Shown: in pieces, positions 8,901 to 17,183 of the stretch
Layout: every line of letters begins with the position of its first letter
How positions within the stretch are numbered: position 1 is the first letter of the stretch
Assembly: GCA_964479585.1 (NCBI GenBank)
Contig: CAYZMP010000025.1
Coordinates: forward strand, 1 to 24,327
Length of the DNA stretch: 24,327 bases
Direction: 5' to 3'
DNA from: UBA6182 sp964479585
GTDB lineage: Bacteria > Bacillota_I > Bacilli_A > Erysipelotrichales > Erysipelotrichaceae
Program-made: the position numbers and the translations under genes
Notes under the pieces: model-generated
Seen by the model: the letters and a program-made list of their open reading frames with translations, nothing else
Database searches by the model: none
Told to the model about the DNA's origin: nothing

Positions 8901-10220
8901 TTTTTCAGTTATAAAAGCAGGAATCTCAACAGGTGCTTTAACAAAGCTAAACAAGCGACCAATAATTTCTTGGTTTTTAACTTTAATCGCACCAAACTCA
9001 ATAATATGATCGTACTGTGCAGACAAACCGGTAGTCTCTAAGTCAAAAATGACATACTCACAATCATCCAAAGGCATGGATGTGGGATTTAAAACAATGG
9101 TAGGATGATCTTCTACCATGTTCATTTCCACACCATAAATAAGTTTGAAATCATCTGCATCGTATTTCTTTTTAAGTTTTTTTAGCGCTGCTTCAGCTTT
9201 TGGAAAAGCTTGAACATTACTATGATCAGTAATCGCTAATGCTTTATGTCCATACACTAATGCTTGTTCGATGAGTTGTTCAACATCGCAAATACCATCC
9301 ATTTCACTCATCTTTGTGTGTGTATGAAACTCGATTCGTTTATCAATTGCTTCATCTTTTAAGAAATGTTGTTTTTTATTGATGGCTAATTGATTTGCGA
9401 CAAAGCCAACTTCTCTTTTAAACTTATCAAATTGAACATTTCCAATGCATGTCACATGACAATTTTCTTTTAGTTTATTAGCCTCTGTAATTTCACTTTC
9501 ACCACGCAAAAAACGCTTCACATTAATGGCATCTTCATTATCACTCAACACAAAACTTTGAATCATTTGTAAATCATTGTTAATCATTCTTGTTTCAATT
9601 TGATACACATAACCCTCAATTGCAACATTACTCATAGACTCTTCTAAATTTGCAATAGTATGGGTCATAATCGGCTTTTTACTTCTTCTTTGATATGGTT
9701 TTTTTGCAGGTTTTGTCTCAATGGGTTCGCTTTTTTGATATTTTACTTCTGTGATATTTGTTTGATTAGTGACAACTTGACAATCAAGGTTGTTGTTAAT
9801 GCCAACTCGATGTAATTCATCATGTATGCTCCTCATGTTTTGGTCAATAACACTTTTTTCTTGTTCATCACTTACCATGATTACAATCGTGTTGTTTTCT
9901 AATTTATAAAACGCATTTATGTTTAACTGTAAATGATGCACAATAAAGTTCATCCATGGAGTTACTTGTTTAAAAACATCAAGTGGATACACCCCATCAA
10001 CGTGCAACACTATGTTCATGTTAAAATAATGCTTAAACTTGCTTACTAATTCGTCATAACATTCAAAACTTAACCAATTAGAATTTTTTATATAAAAAAC
10101 CATTGTCTTTGATTTTTCTTGAATCATCACTTTGGATATCGACAATGTTTTTAATTCATCCATGAAAATTGGATTAAGTTGACATAAGGATAGTAAATTT
10201 TCTTGATCTAATGAATTCAC
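5895..10220 (-). CDS. polC: DNA polymerase III PolC (alpha subunit with proofreading exonuclease)
   Basis: PolC is the main replicative polymerase of low-GC Gram-positives. At 1441 residues it has full family length. In order: N-terminal domain, OB fold (about 185-285), PHP domain with FHTHTKMSEMDG (298-309) and ITDHS (330-334), an exonuclease inserted in it with FDLETTG (392-398) and H534/D539, then the polymerase core with GSRGSVGSS (878-886), a zinc module CPSC/CESC (906-934), PDIDLNF (959-965) and TGQHPGG (1036-1042). The chain ends in QCSLF, a typical beta-clamp binding motif. The start is GTG at 10220, behind AAGGAAGG. It lies downstream of nfnB and overlaps the ThiF-like gene by 16 bases. 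Confidence 0.98.
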   Translation of the reverse strand: MNSLDQENLLSLCQLNPIFMDELKTLSISKVMIQEKSKTMVFYIKNSNWLSFECYDELVSKFKHYFNMNIVLHVDGVYPLDVFKQVTPWMNFIVHHLQLNINAFYKLENNTIVIMVSDEQEKSVIDQNMRSIHDELHRVGINNNLDCQVVTNQTNITEVKYQKSEPIETKPAKKPYQRRSKKPIMTHTIANLEESMSNVAIEGYVYQIETRMINNDLQMIQSFVLSDNEDAINVKRFLRGESEITEANKLKENCHVTCIGNVQFDKFKREVGFVANQLAINKKQHFLKDEAIDKRIEFHTHTKMSEMDGICDVEQLIEQALVYGHKALAITDHSNVQAFPKAEAALKKLKKKYDADDFKLIYGVEMNMVEDHPTIVLNPTSMPLDDCEYVIFDLETTGLSAQYDHIIEFGAIKVKNQEIIGRLFSFVKAPVEIPAFITEKTNISDHDIKDAPTLDSFIFTIKDFIENSVLVAHNAQFDVAFLNQAFNKHQLPTITQPVIDTLELSRVLLIDRKSFKLGRVARAFSIAYDEDVAHRADYDVMVTYQVFYHLLSLAKEQNIATLKQLSEFDHNESFKNMMKSHVQVIAKNQEGLVDLFRLVSISHIDTLAFYKKANNKKEEDEFVAEARIKKGTLAQYRQNLLIGAGCFNSEIFEVAANKTQQELHEKLKFYDYVEIQPLDHYMPLITQNSLPNQERLVDILLAIIKGAQTLQIPVIASGDVHFVHPKDKIFRDIMIASQGIGGTRHPLYMYDAQKRLTFTSPDQYFMNTETMLQEFSFLDEPLAEQLVIHNTHNLAKQIQPIQIIKADLFTPKIDQADENLEALVYANAKARYGSSLHKMIEARIKKELEAIKSNGFGVIYYIAHLLVKKSLDDGYLVGSRGSVGSSLVAHFADITEVNPLPPHYVCPSCHTIEFIDDSNYQSGYDLPQKQCESCHCDFEVDGQDIPFETFLGFEGDKVPDIDLNFSNQYQEFAHAYTKELFGEKNVYRAGTIGTIASKSAFGYAKGYGEEMQLPADVKDARWSWYASGVSGIKRTTGQHPGGIIVIPDDMDVYEFTPVQFPANNPDSAWKTTHFEFADIHDNLLKLDILGHLDPSAMKLLHELSGVDPKTIAMNDPKVMSIFSDISALSVDTRYTSEETGAIGLPEFGTGFVREILKITKPKNFSDLVRISGLSHGTDVWLNNAKDLIVSGLTLGDVIGCRDDIMVYLIHKGLKPKQAFDIMESVRKGKGLTDKWITLMKSHQIDDWYIDSCQKIKYMFPKAHAVAYVIMAVRVAWYKVYYPLAYYISYFSLRANAFDIDLMLSDHKAVSAKLSDINRRLKDPNEKFLVSNKEKELYNTLEVVLEMKLRGYTFSNIDLYRSKATEFTFDPNNDKALIPPFVVLDSLGANVAKSVVEAREQAIFLSKEDLVNRTQLNYNHIKKLDSLNVLDDLQEENQCSLF

Positions 10221-10244
10221 AGCTACCTTCCTTCTAACTTAACT

Positions 10245-10273
10245 ATCATATCATATTTTACTTGTCTTGTTTA
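10245..10273 (-). promoter_or_regulatory. Candidate polC promoter
   Basis: On the minus strand TAAACA (10273-10268), 17 bases, then TATGAT (10250-10245) preceded by TGA, forming an extended -10. The TG of this element is part of the nfnB stop codon. It would start a transcript shortly before the polC Shine-Dalgarno. Both boxes are imperfect. Confidence 0.4.
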
Positions 10274-11621
10274 AACTCGATAAAATATGTTTCGCTGCCT
10301 TTTGCCCTTGCCCTAATGCTAAAATAACAGTAGCGGCTCCTAATACGGCATCTCCTCCAGCAAAAACATTGGTCATTGTTGTTTGCATGTTTTCATCCAC
10401 AACAATACAACCATATTTATCGGTTTTAATTTTATCTTTGTACTTACTCAATAATCGGTTTGGCTTTGTTCCTACCGCAATAAGTACCATATCTGCTTCT
10501 AATGTAACTAAAGGAGCATCGTTATCTTTGACAATAATAGAACGTCCTTTTTCATCCACACCATCTACTTTGTTTTGTTCAAACTCAACTGCTTTAACAT
10601 ACCCTAATGGATCACTAAGGATGTTAATCGGACTTAGACGCTCTTTAATGATTACTCCTTCACTAATGGCGTGTTCTACTTCTTCAAGACGAGCTGGCAT
10701 GTCTTTTTGTAAACGACGATACACGATAGTAACCTCAGCTTGTTGTCGAATAGCACTTCGTGCAGCGTCCATCGCAACATTTCCACCACCTATAACAAGC
10801 ACCTTTTTACCTTGATATAGAGGTGTTGCGTGATCTTGTTGATTTGCCGCAAACACATTTAAGCGTGTTAAATACTCATTGGCAGAAAATACACCGATGG
10901 CATCTGAGTTACTAATTTTTGGTAGTGAAGGAAGTCCTGCACCAGTTGCTAAAAAGATAGCTTGATACCCTTGATCAAAAAGAGACTCCAGTGGCATGGA
11001 AACACCAATAATGATGTTTTTTTCAAAGGTAACACCACGTTCTAATAGTCGTTTACTTTCTTTTTCAATTACTTTATTTGGTAAACGAAAGTTTGGAATC
11101 CCATAATACAACACCCCACCACACTTATCCCATGTATCATAGATTGTCACTTCTACATCTGCTAAAGCTAATGCATTAGCGCATGCAATACCTGCAGGAC
11201 CACCACCTACAACAGCAACTTTACCTTTGTTGTTTTTAGATTGATCAATACTTACATGACCATGATCACCAACATAACGTTCTAAATAACCAATCGCAAT
11301 GGGCTGGTTAGTTTTTGCATACACACATTTTGCTTCACATTGAATTTCTTGTGGACACACTCTTCCGCATACCGATGGTAATGCGTTTTTATCTAAAATA
11401 ATATGCAATGCTTCATCGATCTTGTCTTCAGTAATTTTCTTGATAAAACCTGGAATATCAATATTAACAGGACAACCACTCACACAAGGTTGGTGTATAC
11501 ATTGCAAACAGCGTTCAGCTTCAAGTTTTGCTTGAGTATAGGTTAACCCTTTGTTAACTTCTTTATAGCTTGTTTTAGAGGTTTCTACGTCTTCTATTGG
11601 CATGATTACACGAGTTTTCAT
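10251..11621 (-). CDS. nfnB: NfnB-like NADPH-dependent iron-sulfur flavoprotein (GltD-like)
   Basis: This 456-residue protein belongs to the glutamate-synthase small-subunit-like oxidoreductases. Eight cysteines in two groups (C38, C41, C46, C50 and C85, C89, C95, C99) can hold two [4Fe-4S] clusters. It also has a FAD loop GGGPAG (139-144) and an NADPH loop GGGNVAMD (278-285). Pairing with the adjacent NfnA-type subunit points to NfnAB, the flavin-based bifurcating transhydrogenase coupling NADH, NADPH and ferredoxin, or the related SudAB sulfide dehydrogenase. No glutamate synthase large subunit is near. I choose the ATG at 11621: it overlaps the nfnA stop as ATGA and has GGAG 8 bases upstream; an in-frame ATG at 11642 lacks this. 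Confidence 0.87.
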   Translation of the reverse strand: MKTRVIMPIEDVETSKTSYKEVNKGLTYTQAKLEAERCLQCIHQPCVSGCPVNIDIPGFIKKITEDKIDEALHIILDKNALPSVCGRVCPQEIQCEAKCVYAKTNQPIAIGYLERYVGDHGHVSIDQSKNNKGKVAVVGGGPAGIACANALALADVEVTIYDTWDKCGGVLYYGIPNFRLPNKVIEKESKRLLERGVTFEKNIIIGVSMPLESLFDQGYQAIFLATGAGLPSLPKISNSDAIGVFSANEYLTRLNVFAANQQDHATPLYQGKKVLVIGGGNVAMDAARSAIRQQAEVTIVYRRLQKDMPARLEEVEHAISEGVIIKERLSPINILSDPLGYVKAVEFEQNKVDGVDEKGRSIIVKDNDAPLVTLEADMVLIAVGTKPNRLLSKYKDKIKTDKYGCIVVDENMQTTMTNVFAGGDAVLGAATVILALGQGQKAAKHILSSLNKTSKI

Positions 11622-12430
11622 AATTGCTTCTCCAACACACATGGATGTGATACGTAGGTGTTGTTTCGTTTAATGAGTTGTTCAAAATCCACAAGTGCTC
11701 CATCAAACTCTGGTCCATCCACACACGCAAACATTACTTCATTATTGACATCCACTCGACACCCACCACACATACCAATACCATCAACCATAATTGGATT
11801 AAGTGAAACAACAACTGGTATTTGATGATGGATGGCATACTCACTAACTGCTTGCATCATTCTAAGTGGTCCTGCACAAAAGATTTGAGAAATATCCGAC
11901 ACTTTATAATTCTTTAGTGCGTCGATGACATTACCTGTATTAAAGTCAGAGCTCTCTTCTTCTACCATAACATGCACTCTATCTGTTAATTTATATAGCT
12001 CATCAATGTAAAAGACATCCTTAATAAACTTATATCCCCCAATATAATCGATGCTACTACCTTCACATACGGTATGCTCTGCAATGGCATAAGCAATCGC
12101 ATTACCAACACCACCACCAATAATTAATGTGTTGTCTTTTGGTTTGAGAATAGAAGGCTGTCCTAAAGGACCTAGCACTTCATATAACACGTCCCCTATT
12201 CTTAGTGTCGATAAAAGCATTGTTGAAAAGCCAATAACCTTAAATACGATTGTCACACTTGTGTTGGTGTGTTTTACAATAGTTAAAGGAAACCGCTCTC
12301 CTTTTTCAATGACTCTAAGCATAAGAAACTGTCCAGCTTGCACATGGCTTGCCCAATCCGGTACATAAATATCACATGTAAAAATATCTTTAGTAAGCTG
12401 TTGATAAGATAAAATGGTGTTTTTTTCCAT
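11618..12430 (-). CDS. nfnA: NfnA-like ferredoxin-NADP+ reductase subunit
   Basis: A 270-residue FAD/NAD-binding reductase related to the dihydroorotate dehydrogenase electron-transfer subunit. It has the FAD-domain RFPLTI segment (46-51), the NAD loop GGGVGNA (105-111) and a C-terminal [2Fe-2S] site, GMCGGCRV plus C236. The site has three cysteines (C221, C224, C236) and a nearby Asp (D216), the Cys3Asp ligand set described for Thermotoga NfnA. The ACVDGPEFDG stretch (235-244) is typical of this clade rather than PyrK. It would accept NADH and couple to NfnB, encoded directly downstream with a 4-base overlap. It starts two bases after rnc, without an obvious strong Shine-Dalgarno, suggesting coupling to rnc. 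Confidence 0.87.
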   Translation of the reverse strand: MEKNTILSYQQLTKDIFTCDIYVPDWASHVQAGQFLMLRVIEKGERFPLTIVKHTNTSVTIVFKVIGFSTMLLSTLRIGDVLYEVLGPLGQPSILKPKDNTLIIGGGVGNAIAYAIAEHTVCEGSSIDYIGGYKFIKDVFYIDELYKLTDRVHVMVEEESSDFNTGNVIDALKNYKVSDISQIFCAGPLRMMQAVSEYAIHHQIPVVVSLNPIMVDGIGMCGGCRVDVNNEVMFACVDGPEFDGALVDFEQLIKRNNTYVSHPCVLEKQL

Positions 12431-12432
12431 GG

Positions 12433-13113
12433 CTATACGACCAACTTAGAAAACGCATCTTTCGCGGCTTCTTGTTCTGCTTTCTTTTTGCTATGACCGA
12501 TGCCTTTACCATAAATAATATCATCTAACTTCACGACAACTTCAAATGTTGGAGCATTGGATGGTCCTTTGCTTGATATGACTTCATACACTACTGTTTT
12601 TCTGGTGTCTGCTTGAACATATTCTTGCAGTTTTGTTTTATAGTCTTCACTATCGCCATTTAAAACAGCAGAAAGTTCATCTAAAATCACTCGATTTAAA
12701 CATCGATCTACATTACTTTGATGATCTTGTAAGTATAAAGCTCCTAAGAAAGCTTCCATTAAATCAGCCAACACCGAATCGCGATCACGACCACCGGTCT
12801 TTTCTTCGCCAACACCAAGTCTAACTAACTTGTTCAACTGTAGTTTTCGTGCAAATTTAGCAAGCGATTGCTCATTAACTAATCGTGCACGAATCGTCGT
12901 CATTTGACCTTCACTTAATGGAGGATTTATTAAAAACAGTTTTTTAGAGACCCACAATTGCAACACGGCATCCCCTAATAGTTCTAATCGCTCATTGTCA
13001 TTTAAGCTTTCTTTTTGCTCATTGACAAAGGATGTGTGGGTAAAGGCTTCAAGCATAAGGTCAAAATTATTAATAATGTACCCCTGCTTTTTTAAGTATT
13101 GTTTTAAATCCAT
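12433..13113 (-). CDS. rnc: Ribonuclease III
   Basis: RNase III cleaves double-stranded RNA, including rRNA precursors. The 226-residue protein has the signature NERLELLGD (40-48) and the second catalytic pair D117/E120 in DLMEAFLGAL, followed by a dsRNA-binding domain (about 155-226) ending in the usual KKAEQEAAKDAF helix. The start is supported by GAGGTGA at close spacing. It follows recG after 24 bases. In Bacillus, plsX-fabD-fabG-acpP lie between recG and rnc, and smc-ftsY after it; none of those are here. A TATAAT box lies 17 bases before the ATG, but no matching -35 was found. Confidence 0.96.
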   Translation of the reverse strand: MDLKQYLKKQGYIINNFDLMLEAFTHTSFVNEQKESLNDNERLELLGDAVLQLWVSKKLFLINPPLSEGQMTTIRARLVNEQSLAKFARKLQLNKLVRLGVGEEKTGGRDRDSVLADLMEAFLGALYLQDHQSNVDRCLNRVILDELSAVLNGDSEDYKTKLQEYVQADTRKTVVYEVISSKGPSNAPTFEVVVKLDDIIYGKGIGHSKKKAEQEAAKDAFSKLVV

Positions 13114-13137
13114 ATTTCACCTCAAAATTATTATACA

Positions 13138-15129
13138 CTAATCTATAGTTGGAAACTGTTCAATGTTTTCTTTTTTCATCTTTTCTAAAAACGCTTGTTC
13201 TTCTTTACTTGAAGGTTGTTCAATGAGTTTTTTAGCATCTTCTTTTGCTTGTAATAGCAGTTGTTGATCATCCATTACATTGCCAAAATGAAACGATGGT
13301 AAACCACTTTGACGAACACCAACTATTTCTCCAGGACCCCGATTTACTAAATCATGATAAGCAATATCAAAACCACTACTGTTGTTTTCTAAAATTGATA
13401 ATCGCTTTAAAACAAGATCATCTTGGCTACTTGTTAGCATATAACAAATGCTTTCTAATGAAGAACGACCAATTCGACCACGCAGTTGATGAAGTTGACT
13501 TAAGCCAAAACGATCAGCATCGTAAATGACTAACCGATTAGCATTAGCCACATCAATACCAACTTCAATAACAGTAGTACTAATAAGCATATCAATTTTC
13601 CCAGCGACAAAATCACGCATCGTTGCTTCTTTTTTGTTGGCATCCATTTGTCCATGCAACATGCCAATAGAAAATTGTTTGCCATATACTTTTAAAAGAT
13701 TCTCATATACCGAAACAACATTGCGTGTTGATAATTGATTTTCATCAATAGCAGGACAAATCACATACACTTGGTGCTTATGGTTTATTTGCTCAATCAA
13801 GTCATCCATAAATAACCGCATGCTGTTTTCATGCACTACTTTAGTTATGATTTGCTGGCGCTCACGCGGCATGCTAGCGATAGTACTAATGTCTAGTTCA
13901 CTAAATAGTGCATTAGCTAAAGTACGAGGAATAGGTGTTGCACTCATGGATAATACATCGACAGCTTTTCCTTTTTCAATAAGCGCTTTACGTTGTAAGA
14001 CACCAAAACGATGTTGTTCATCGGTTATCACCAAACCGAGCTTTGCAAATTCTATGGTTTGTTGAAAGATGGCATGAGTTCCAATTAACACATCAATTTG
14101 ATGATTGCGTAATTTCTCGATAATCTCATTTTTCTCTTTTACAGGTAAAGAAGAAGATAAAAATGCAATACAAATCGTTGGATCATCCAGTATCTTCTTG
14201 ACATTAATCATATGTTGGGTAGCTAAAATCTCTGTAGGCGCTAAAAATGCGACTTGATGTTTCGATGCAACAGTAGCTAAAGCGGCAATAATTGCTACGA
14301 TTGTTTTACCAGATCCAACATCACCTTGCAATAGCCTCATCATGACTTTCTTCGATTGTAAATCAGTCAATATTTCATCAACACTAGTTTGTTGATCACT
14401 TGTGAGTTGATAAGGGAGTTTATTAATGAACTGACTAATTAAAAGTGGATCAAATTTCTTTGGTTGTTTAAACGTTACTGCTAAAGAAGAGCTAGCAAGC
14501 AATACTTTTAAATGATAGTTAAAAAACTCAATGTATTTCATCGTTGAAATGGCTTGTAAAAGTGATGCATGATCATCAGGAAAATGAATTTGTGCCATGG
14601 CATCCATGTATGGTACATAGTTTTTCTTTGTCAGTAGTGAAGAAGGAAAAAAATCCAGATTTGCTGCAGAACACAAAGCATATACTTTTTTCATAATCGC
14701 TACAATTTGCTTTTGTGTAATTCCCTTTTTTAAAGGATACACAGGAAATATTCCTGTTACTTCTTCAATCGGTTTAAACAGAAAGTTACTTGCCACAATA
14801 CGATTGTTAGTTTCTAGTTTACCGATAACCGTACAAATTCGATGAGGTTCTGGTGTTTTAAGCCAAGGTCGATTAAAAATAGTGATATTATACTCATTGT
14901 TTTCTGTTAAAAACATAAAGCGAGACACACTTTTGTTAGTACTAAAGCGTTTAGTAGAAATTCTTGAAACTACTTTTCCTTGTAAAACAACCGGTGAGTT
15001 CACTTGTAAGTTTCGTTCATCACTTGCTTCAATTACATCAAAACGATAAGGAAAAACACGCAAAAAGTCGCACAGGCGATGCACATCATACACTTGTAAC
15101 ACTTGTTTTTGCTTGCTTGTTAAGCTCAT
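13138..15129 (-). CDS. recG: ATP-dependent DNA helicase RecG
   Basis: RecG remodels stalled forks and Holliday junctions. The protein (663 residues from the ATG) has the N-terminal wedge/OB region (about 40-120), Walker A GDVGSGKT (269-276), the DEQH box, and the C-terminal helicase domain with QLRGRIGRSS and the TRG-type end. Length fits the family (about 670-690). The ATG at 15129 is preceded not by a Shine-Dalgarno but by a terminator-like hairpin ending five bases before it; a TTG at 15135 in frame is no better. Expression is therefore probably low or depends on readthrough from fakA. Confidence 0.95.
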   Translation of the reverse strand: MSLTSKQKQVLQVYDVHRLCDFLRVFPYRFDVIEASDERNLQVNSPVVLQGKVVSRISTKRFSTNKSVSRFMFLTENNEYNITIFNRPWLKTPEPHRICTVIGKLETNNRIVASNFLFKPIEEVTGIFPVYPLKKGITQKQIVAIMKKVYALCSAANLDFFPSSLLTKKNYVPYMDAMAQIHFPDDHASLLQAISTMKYIEFFNYHLKVLLASSSLAVTFKQPKKFDPLLISQFINKLPYQLTSDQQTSVDEILTDLQSKKVMMRLLQGDVGSGKTIVAIIAALATVASKHQVAFLAPTEILATQHMINVKKILDDPTICIAFLSSSLPVKEKNEIIEKLRNHQIDVLIGTHAIFQQTIEFAKLGLVITDEQHRFGVLQRKALIEKGKAVDVLSMSATPIPRTLANALFSELDISTIASMPRERQQIITKVVHENSMRLFMDDLIEQINHKHQVYVICPAIDENQLSTRNVVSVYENLLKVYGKQFSIGMLHGQMDANKKEATMRDFVAGKIDMLISTTVIEVGIDVANANRLVIYDADRFGLSQLHQLRGRIGRSSLESICYMLTSSQDDLVLKRLSILENNSSGFDIAYHDLVNRGPGEIVGVRQSGLPSFHFGNVMDDQQLLLQAKEDAKKLIEQPSSKEEQAFLEKMKKENIEQFPTID

Positions 15130-15133
15130 AGAC

Positions 15134-15155
15134 AAAAAAAGGGCATTGCCCTTTT
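15134..15155 (-). terminator. Terminator-like hairpin between fakA and recG
   Basis: On the minus strand AAAAGGGC (15155... overlapping the fakA stop region) pairs with GCCCTTTT around a three-base loop, and the T run continues to 15134, only four bases before the recG ATG. The stem is bidirectional in form. As it lies inside an operon it may act as a partial terminator that lowers recG and downstream transcription. Confidence 0.65.
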
Positions 15156-16797
15156 ATTCAACCCCAAAAAGGAAGGAGTAGATTGGCTGATTGCCGTAAA
15201 TCACTTCCGTTTCAACAGGGTATTTTTCCTCAACATAATGAACGACCATATCAATCTCTTCTTGGGTTGCATCTTCTCCGGCGATAATTGTCAGTATTTC
15301 ATCATCATCACTAACTAAGCGATCAAGTAGTGTGATCAATACGTGTGTTTTATCTTCATGAGAAACTACAATTTCTTTATTAAGCAATCCCATAAACTGA
15401 TTGGCTTTAATTTCAGTATTATTAATGGTTGTATCCTTTATTGCAAAGGTTACTGAACCAGTTTTTGTGCGTTTAATAGCATCGTTCATTTCTTGTAAGT
15501 TTTCTTCTAAGGTTGCCTCAGGATTAAACATAATACAAGCCGCAAGACCTTGAGGAATCGATTTGGTTGGTAATACGTGAATGTCTTTTTCATCCAAAAT
15601 TGACTCTGCTTGTTGTGCTGCTAATATAATGTTGGAATTATTTGGAAGTATAAAGATATGTTGAGCATTTAACTTTTCAATAACACCAACAAAATCTTCT
15701 GTTGCAGGGTTCATCGTTTGTCCACCACTAATTACGGTATCGACACGTAGTTCTTTAAAGGACTCTGATATTCCCTCTCCTGCTGCTACTGCTACAATTG
15801 CGTATTTTTTAGCAGGTGCAACTTCTTGGACGTCATTTGCATGCATCGTATCATGATCAAGAATATTAGCATGCTGTTCTTGCATGTTTTCAATTTTTAG
15901 TTTAACAAATTCACCATGACGTTGTGCTAAGTTTAATGCATCACCAGGTGTCAGTGTATGTACATGAACTTTAACTAAATCTTCATCTTGAACAACGACA
16001 ATAGAATCACCCAATCGAGCTAATGATTTACGTAAGTTATCTTCTTGGAAAAACTCCATTTTTTCAGGTGATAAACGAACAATAAACTCTGTGCAATATC
16101 CAAACTCTTCATTTTCTATGGATGCTTGTACAGATACTTGTTGTCGTTTTTCTTCCATTACTTTAACGGGTTGATCATTTAATGCGTATCTAAACCCTTC
16201 AAAAATAACCAAAAGTCCAGCACCACCACTATCAACAACACCTACTTCCTTTAAAACAGGTAGTAAATTTGGTGTGTTTTGTAAGGATATTTCTGCTTGT
16301 TGGATAAAGTAATCCATAAATTCATTGATTGTCATTTCTTTGTTTTTATCAATGTGTTTTTTTGAATTATCCGCTGCTTCACGTAAAACCGTTAAAATAG
16401 TACCTTCAACTGGTCTCATGACTGCTTTATAAGCAACTTGAGACCCTTTGACAAATCCTTCAGCCATGGCCATTGCATCAATGACTTCAAAGGTATCAAT
16501 TCCTTGATAGAACCCTCTAAATATTTGCGATAAAATAACGCCTGAGTTTCCTCTTGCACCCATTAAAAGACCTTTAGATAGTGATTTAGCAATTTCAAAT
16601 ACTTTCTCACTATGCACTTTTAAAGCATCAGAAACACCTGCGCTAAAAGTAAGGTTCATGTTTGTTCCTGTATCTCCATCAGGTACCGGAAACACATTTA
16701 AAGCATCAATCTCTTGATAGCGATTGGTTAAATGATTGGCCCCACTTTCAATCATCGTTTTGAACTGGCTACCATTTAATGTTGTTAATACTGCCAT
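15154..16797 (-). CDS. fakA: Fatty acid kinase catalytic subunit FakA (DAK2/YloV family)
   Basis: FakA phosphorylates fatty acids held by FakB (DegV family) proteins to acyl-phosphates for phospholipid synthesis. The 547-residue chain has the ATP/Mg-binding DhaL-like domain with VPDGDTGTNM (38-47) and ARGNSGVILSQ (81-91), a middle domain, and a C-terminal DegV-like domain ending in YGNQPIYSFLFGVE, as in YloV. Its ATG overlaps the asp23 stop by one base (TAATG). No fakB is in this window. The asp23-fakA pairing is conserved across Bacillota. Confidence 0.93.
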   Translation of the reverse strand: MAVLTTLNGSQFKTMIESGANHLTNRYQEIDALNVFPVPDGDTGTNMNLTFSAGVSDALKVHSEKVFEIAKSLSKGLLMGARGNSGVILSQIFRGFYQGIDTFEVIDAMAMAEGFVKGSQVAYKAVMRPVEGTILTVLREAADNSKKHIDKNKEMTINEFMDYFIQQAEISLQNTPNLLPVLKEVGVVDSGGAGLLVIFEGFRYALNDQPVKVMEEKRQQVSVQASIENEEFGYCTEFIVRLSPEKMEFFQEDNLRKSLARLGDSIVVVQDEDLVKVHVHTLTPGDALNLAQRHGEFVKLKIENMQEQHANILDHDTMHANDVQEVAPAKKYAIVAVAAGEGISESFKELRVDTVISGGQTMNPATEDFVGVIEKLNAQHIFILPNNSNIILAAQQAESILDEKDIHVLPTKSIPQGLAACIMFNPEATLEENLQEMNDAIKRTKTGSVTFAIKDTTINNTEIKANQFMGLLNKEIVVSHEDKTHVLITLLDRLVSDDDEILTIIAGEDATQEEIDMVVHYVEEKYPVETEVIYGNQPIYSFLFGVE

Positions 16798-17156
16798 TAT
16801 CCAATCACCTTAACACCTTGAACATAAACATTAATTTTGACAAAATCTTGATCCAATGTTTTTTCCAACATGTACTTGACTTTCTTTTGTACTTCAAAAA
16901 TTACTTCTGAAATTTTTACTCCGAAACTTATAATAATATACAAGTCCAACTCATAGCCAGCATCTGTCTTTTTAACGACAACGCCTTTTGCATAATTGTC
17001 CTTTTTTAATAATTCTGCAATACCATCTTTAACAACTTTTTGTGAAGCCATACCGACTACACCGTAGCATTCTCCAACTACTCCGCCTGCTAAAGTTGCA
17101 ATAGCTTCTTCAGAAACACTAAGTTTTCCTAAGCTTGTTACACGTTCAATTCCCAT
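16797..17156 (-). CDS. Asp23/YloU family envelope stress protein
   Basis: A 119-residue Asp23/Gls24-domain protein, the YloU type usually located just before fakA. It has the typical TLGKLSVSEEAIATLAG-like N-terminus and the alternating VKIN VYVQGV end. In Staphylococcus Asp23 is membrane-associated and linked to envelope stress; the function of the YloU branch is not well established. I choose the ATG at 17156 because GGAGG stands six bases upstream; an in-frame TTG at 17162 would lie inside that spacing. The gene has a strong promoter of its own. Confidence 0.9.
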   Translation of the reverse strand: MGIERVTSLGKLSVSEEAIATLAGGVVGECYGVVGMASQKVVKDGIAELLKKDNYAKGVVVKKTDAGYELDLYIIISFGVKISEVIFEVQKKVKYMLEKTLDQDFVKINVYVQGVKVIG

Positions 17157-17183
17157 AAACAACCTCCATTTGTTGCTTGTAAC

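Noticed and set aside
10267..10815. A 182-codon open frame on the plus strand
   Set aside because: It lies wholly opposite nfnB, whose motifs are intact, and shows no recognisable domain.
10251..11621. Naming this gene as glutamate synthase small subunit
   Set aside because: No large subunit is near and the paired NfnA-type subunit points to NfnAB or SudAB; the sequence family alone cannot separate them.
11622..11642. An upstream ATG for nfnB
   Set aside because: The ATG at 11621 overlaps the nfnA stop as ATGA and has GGAG eight bases upstream, while the upstream ATG has no such support.
13114..13137. A separate promoter for rnc based on TATAAT between recG and rnc
   Set aside because: No -35 at acceptable spacing and no TG extension; kept only as a remark in the rnc entry.
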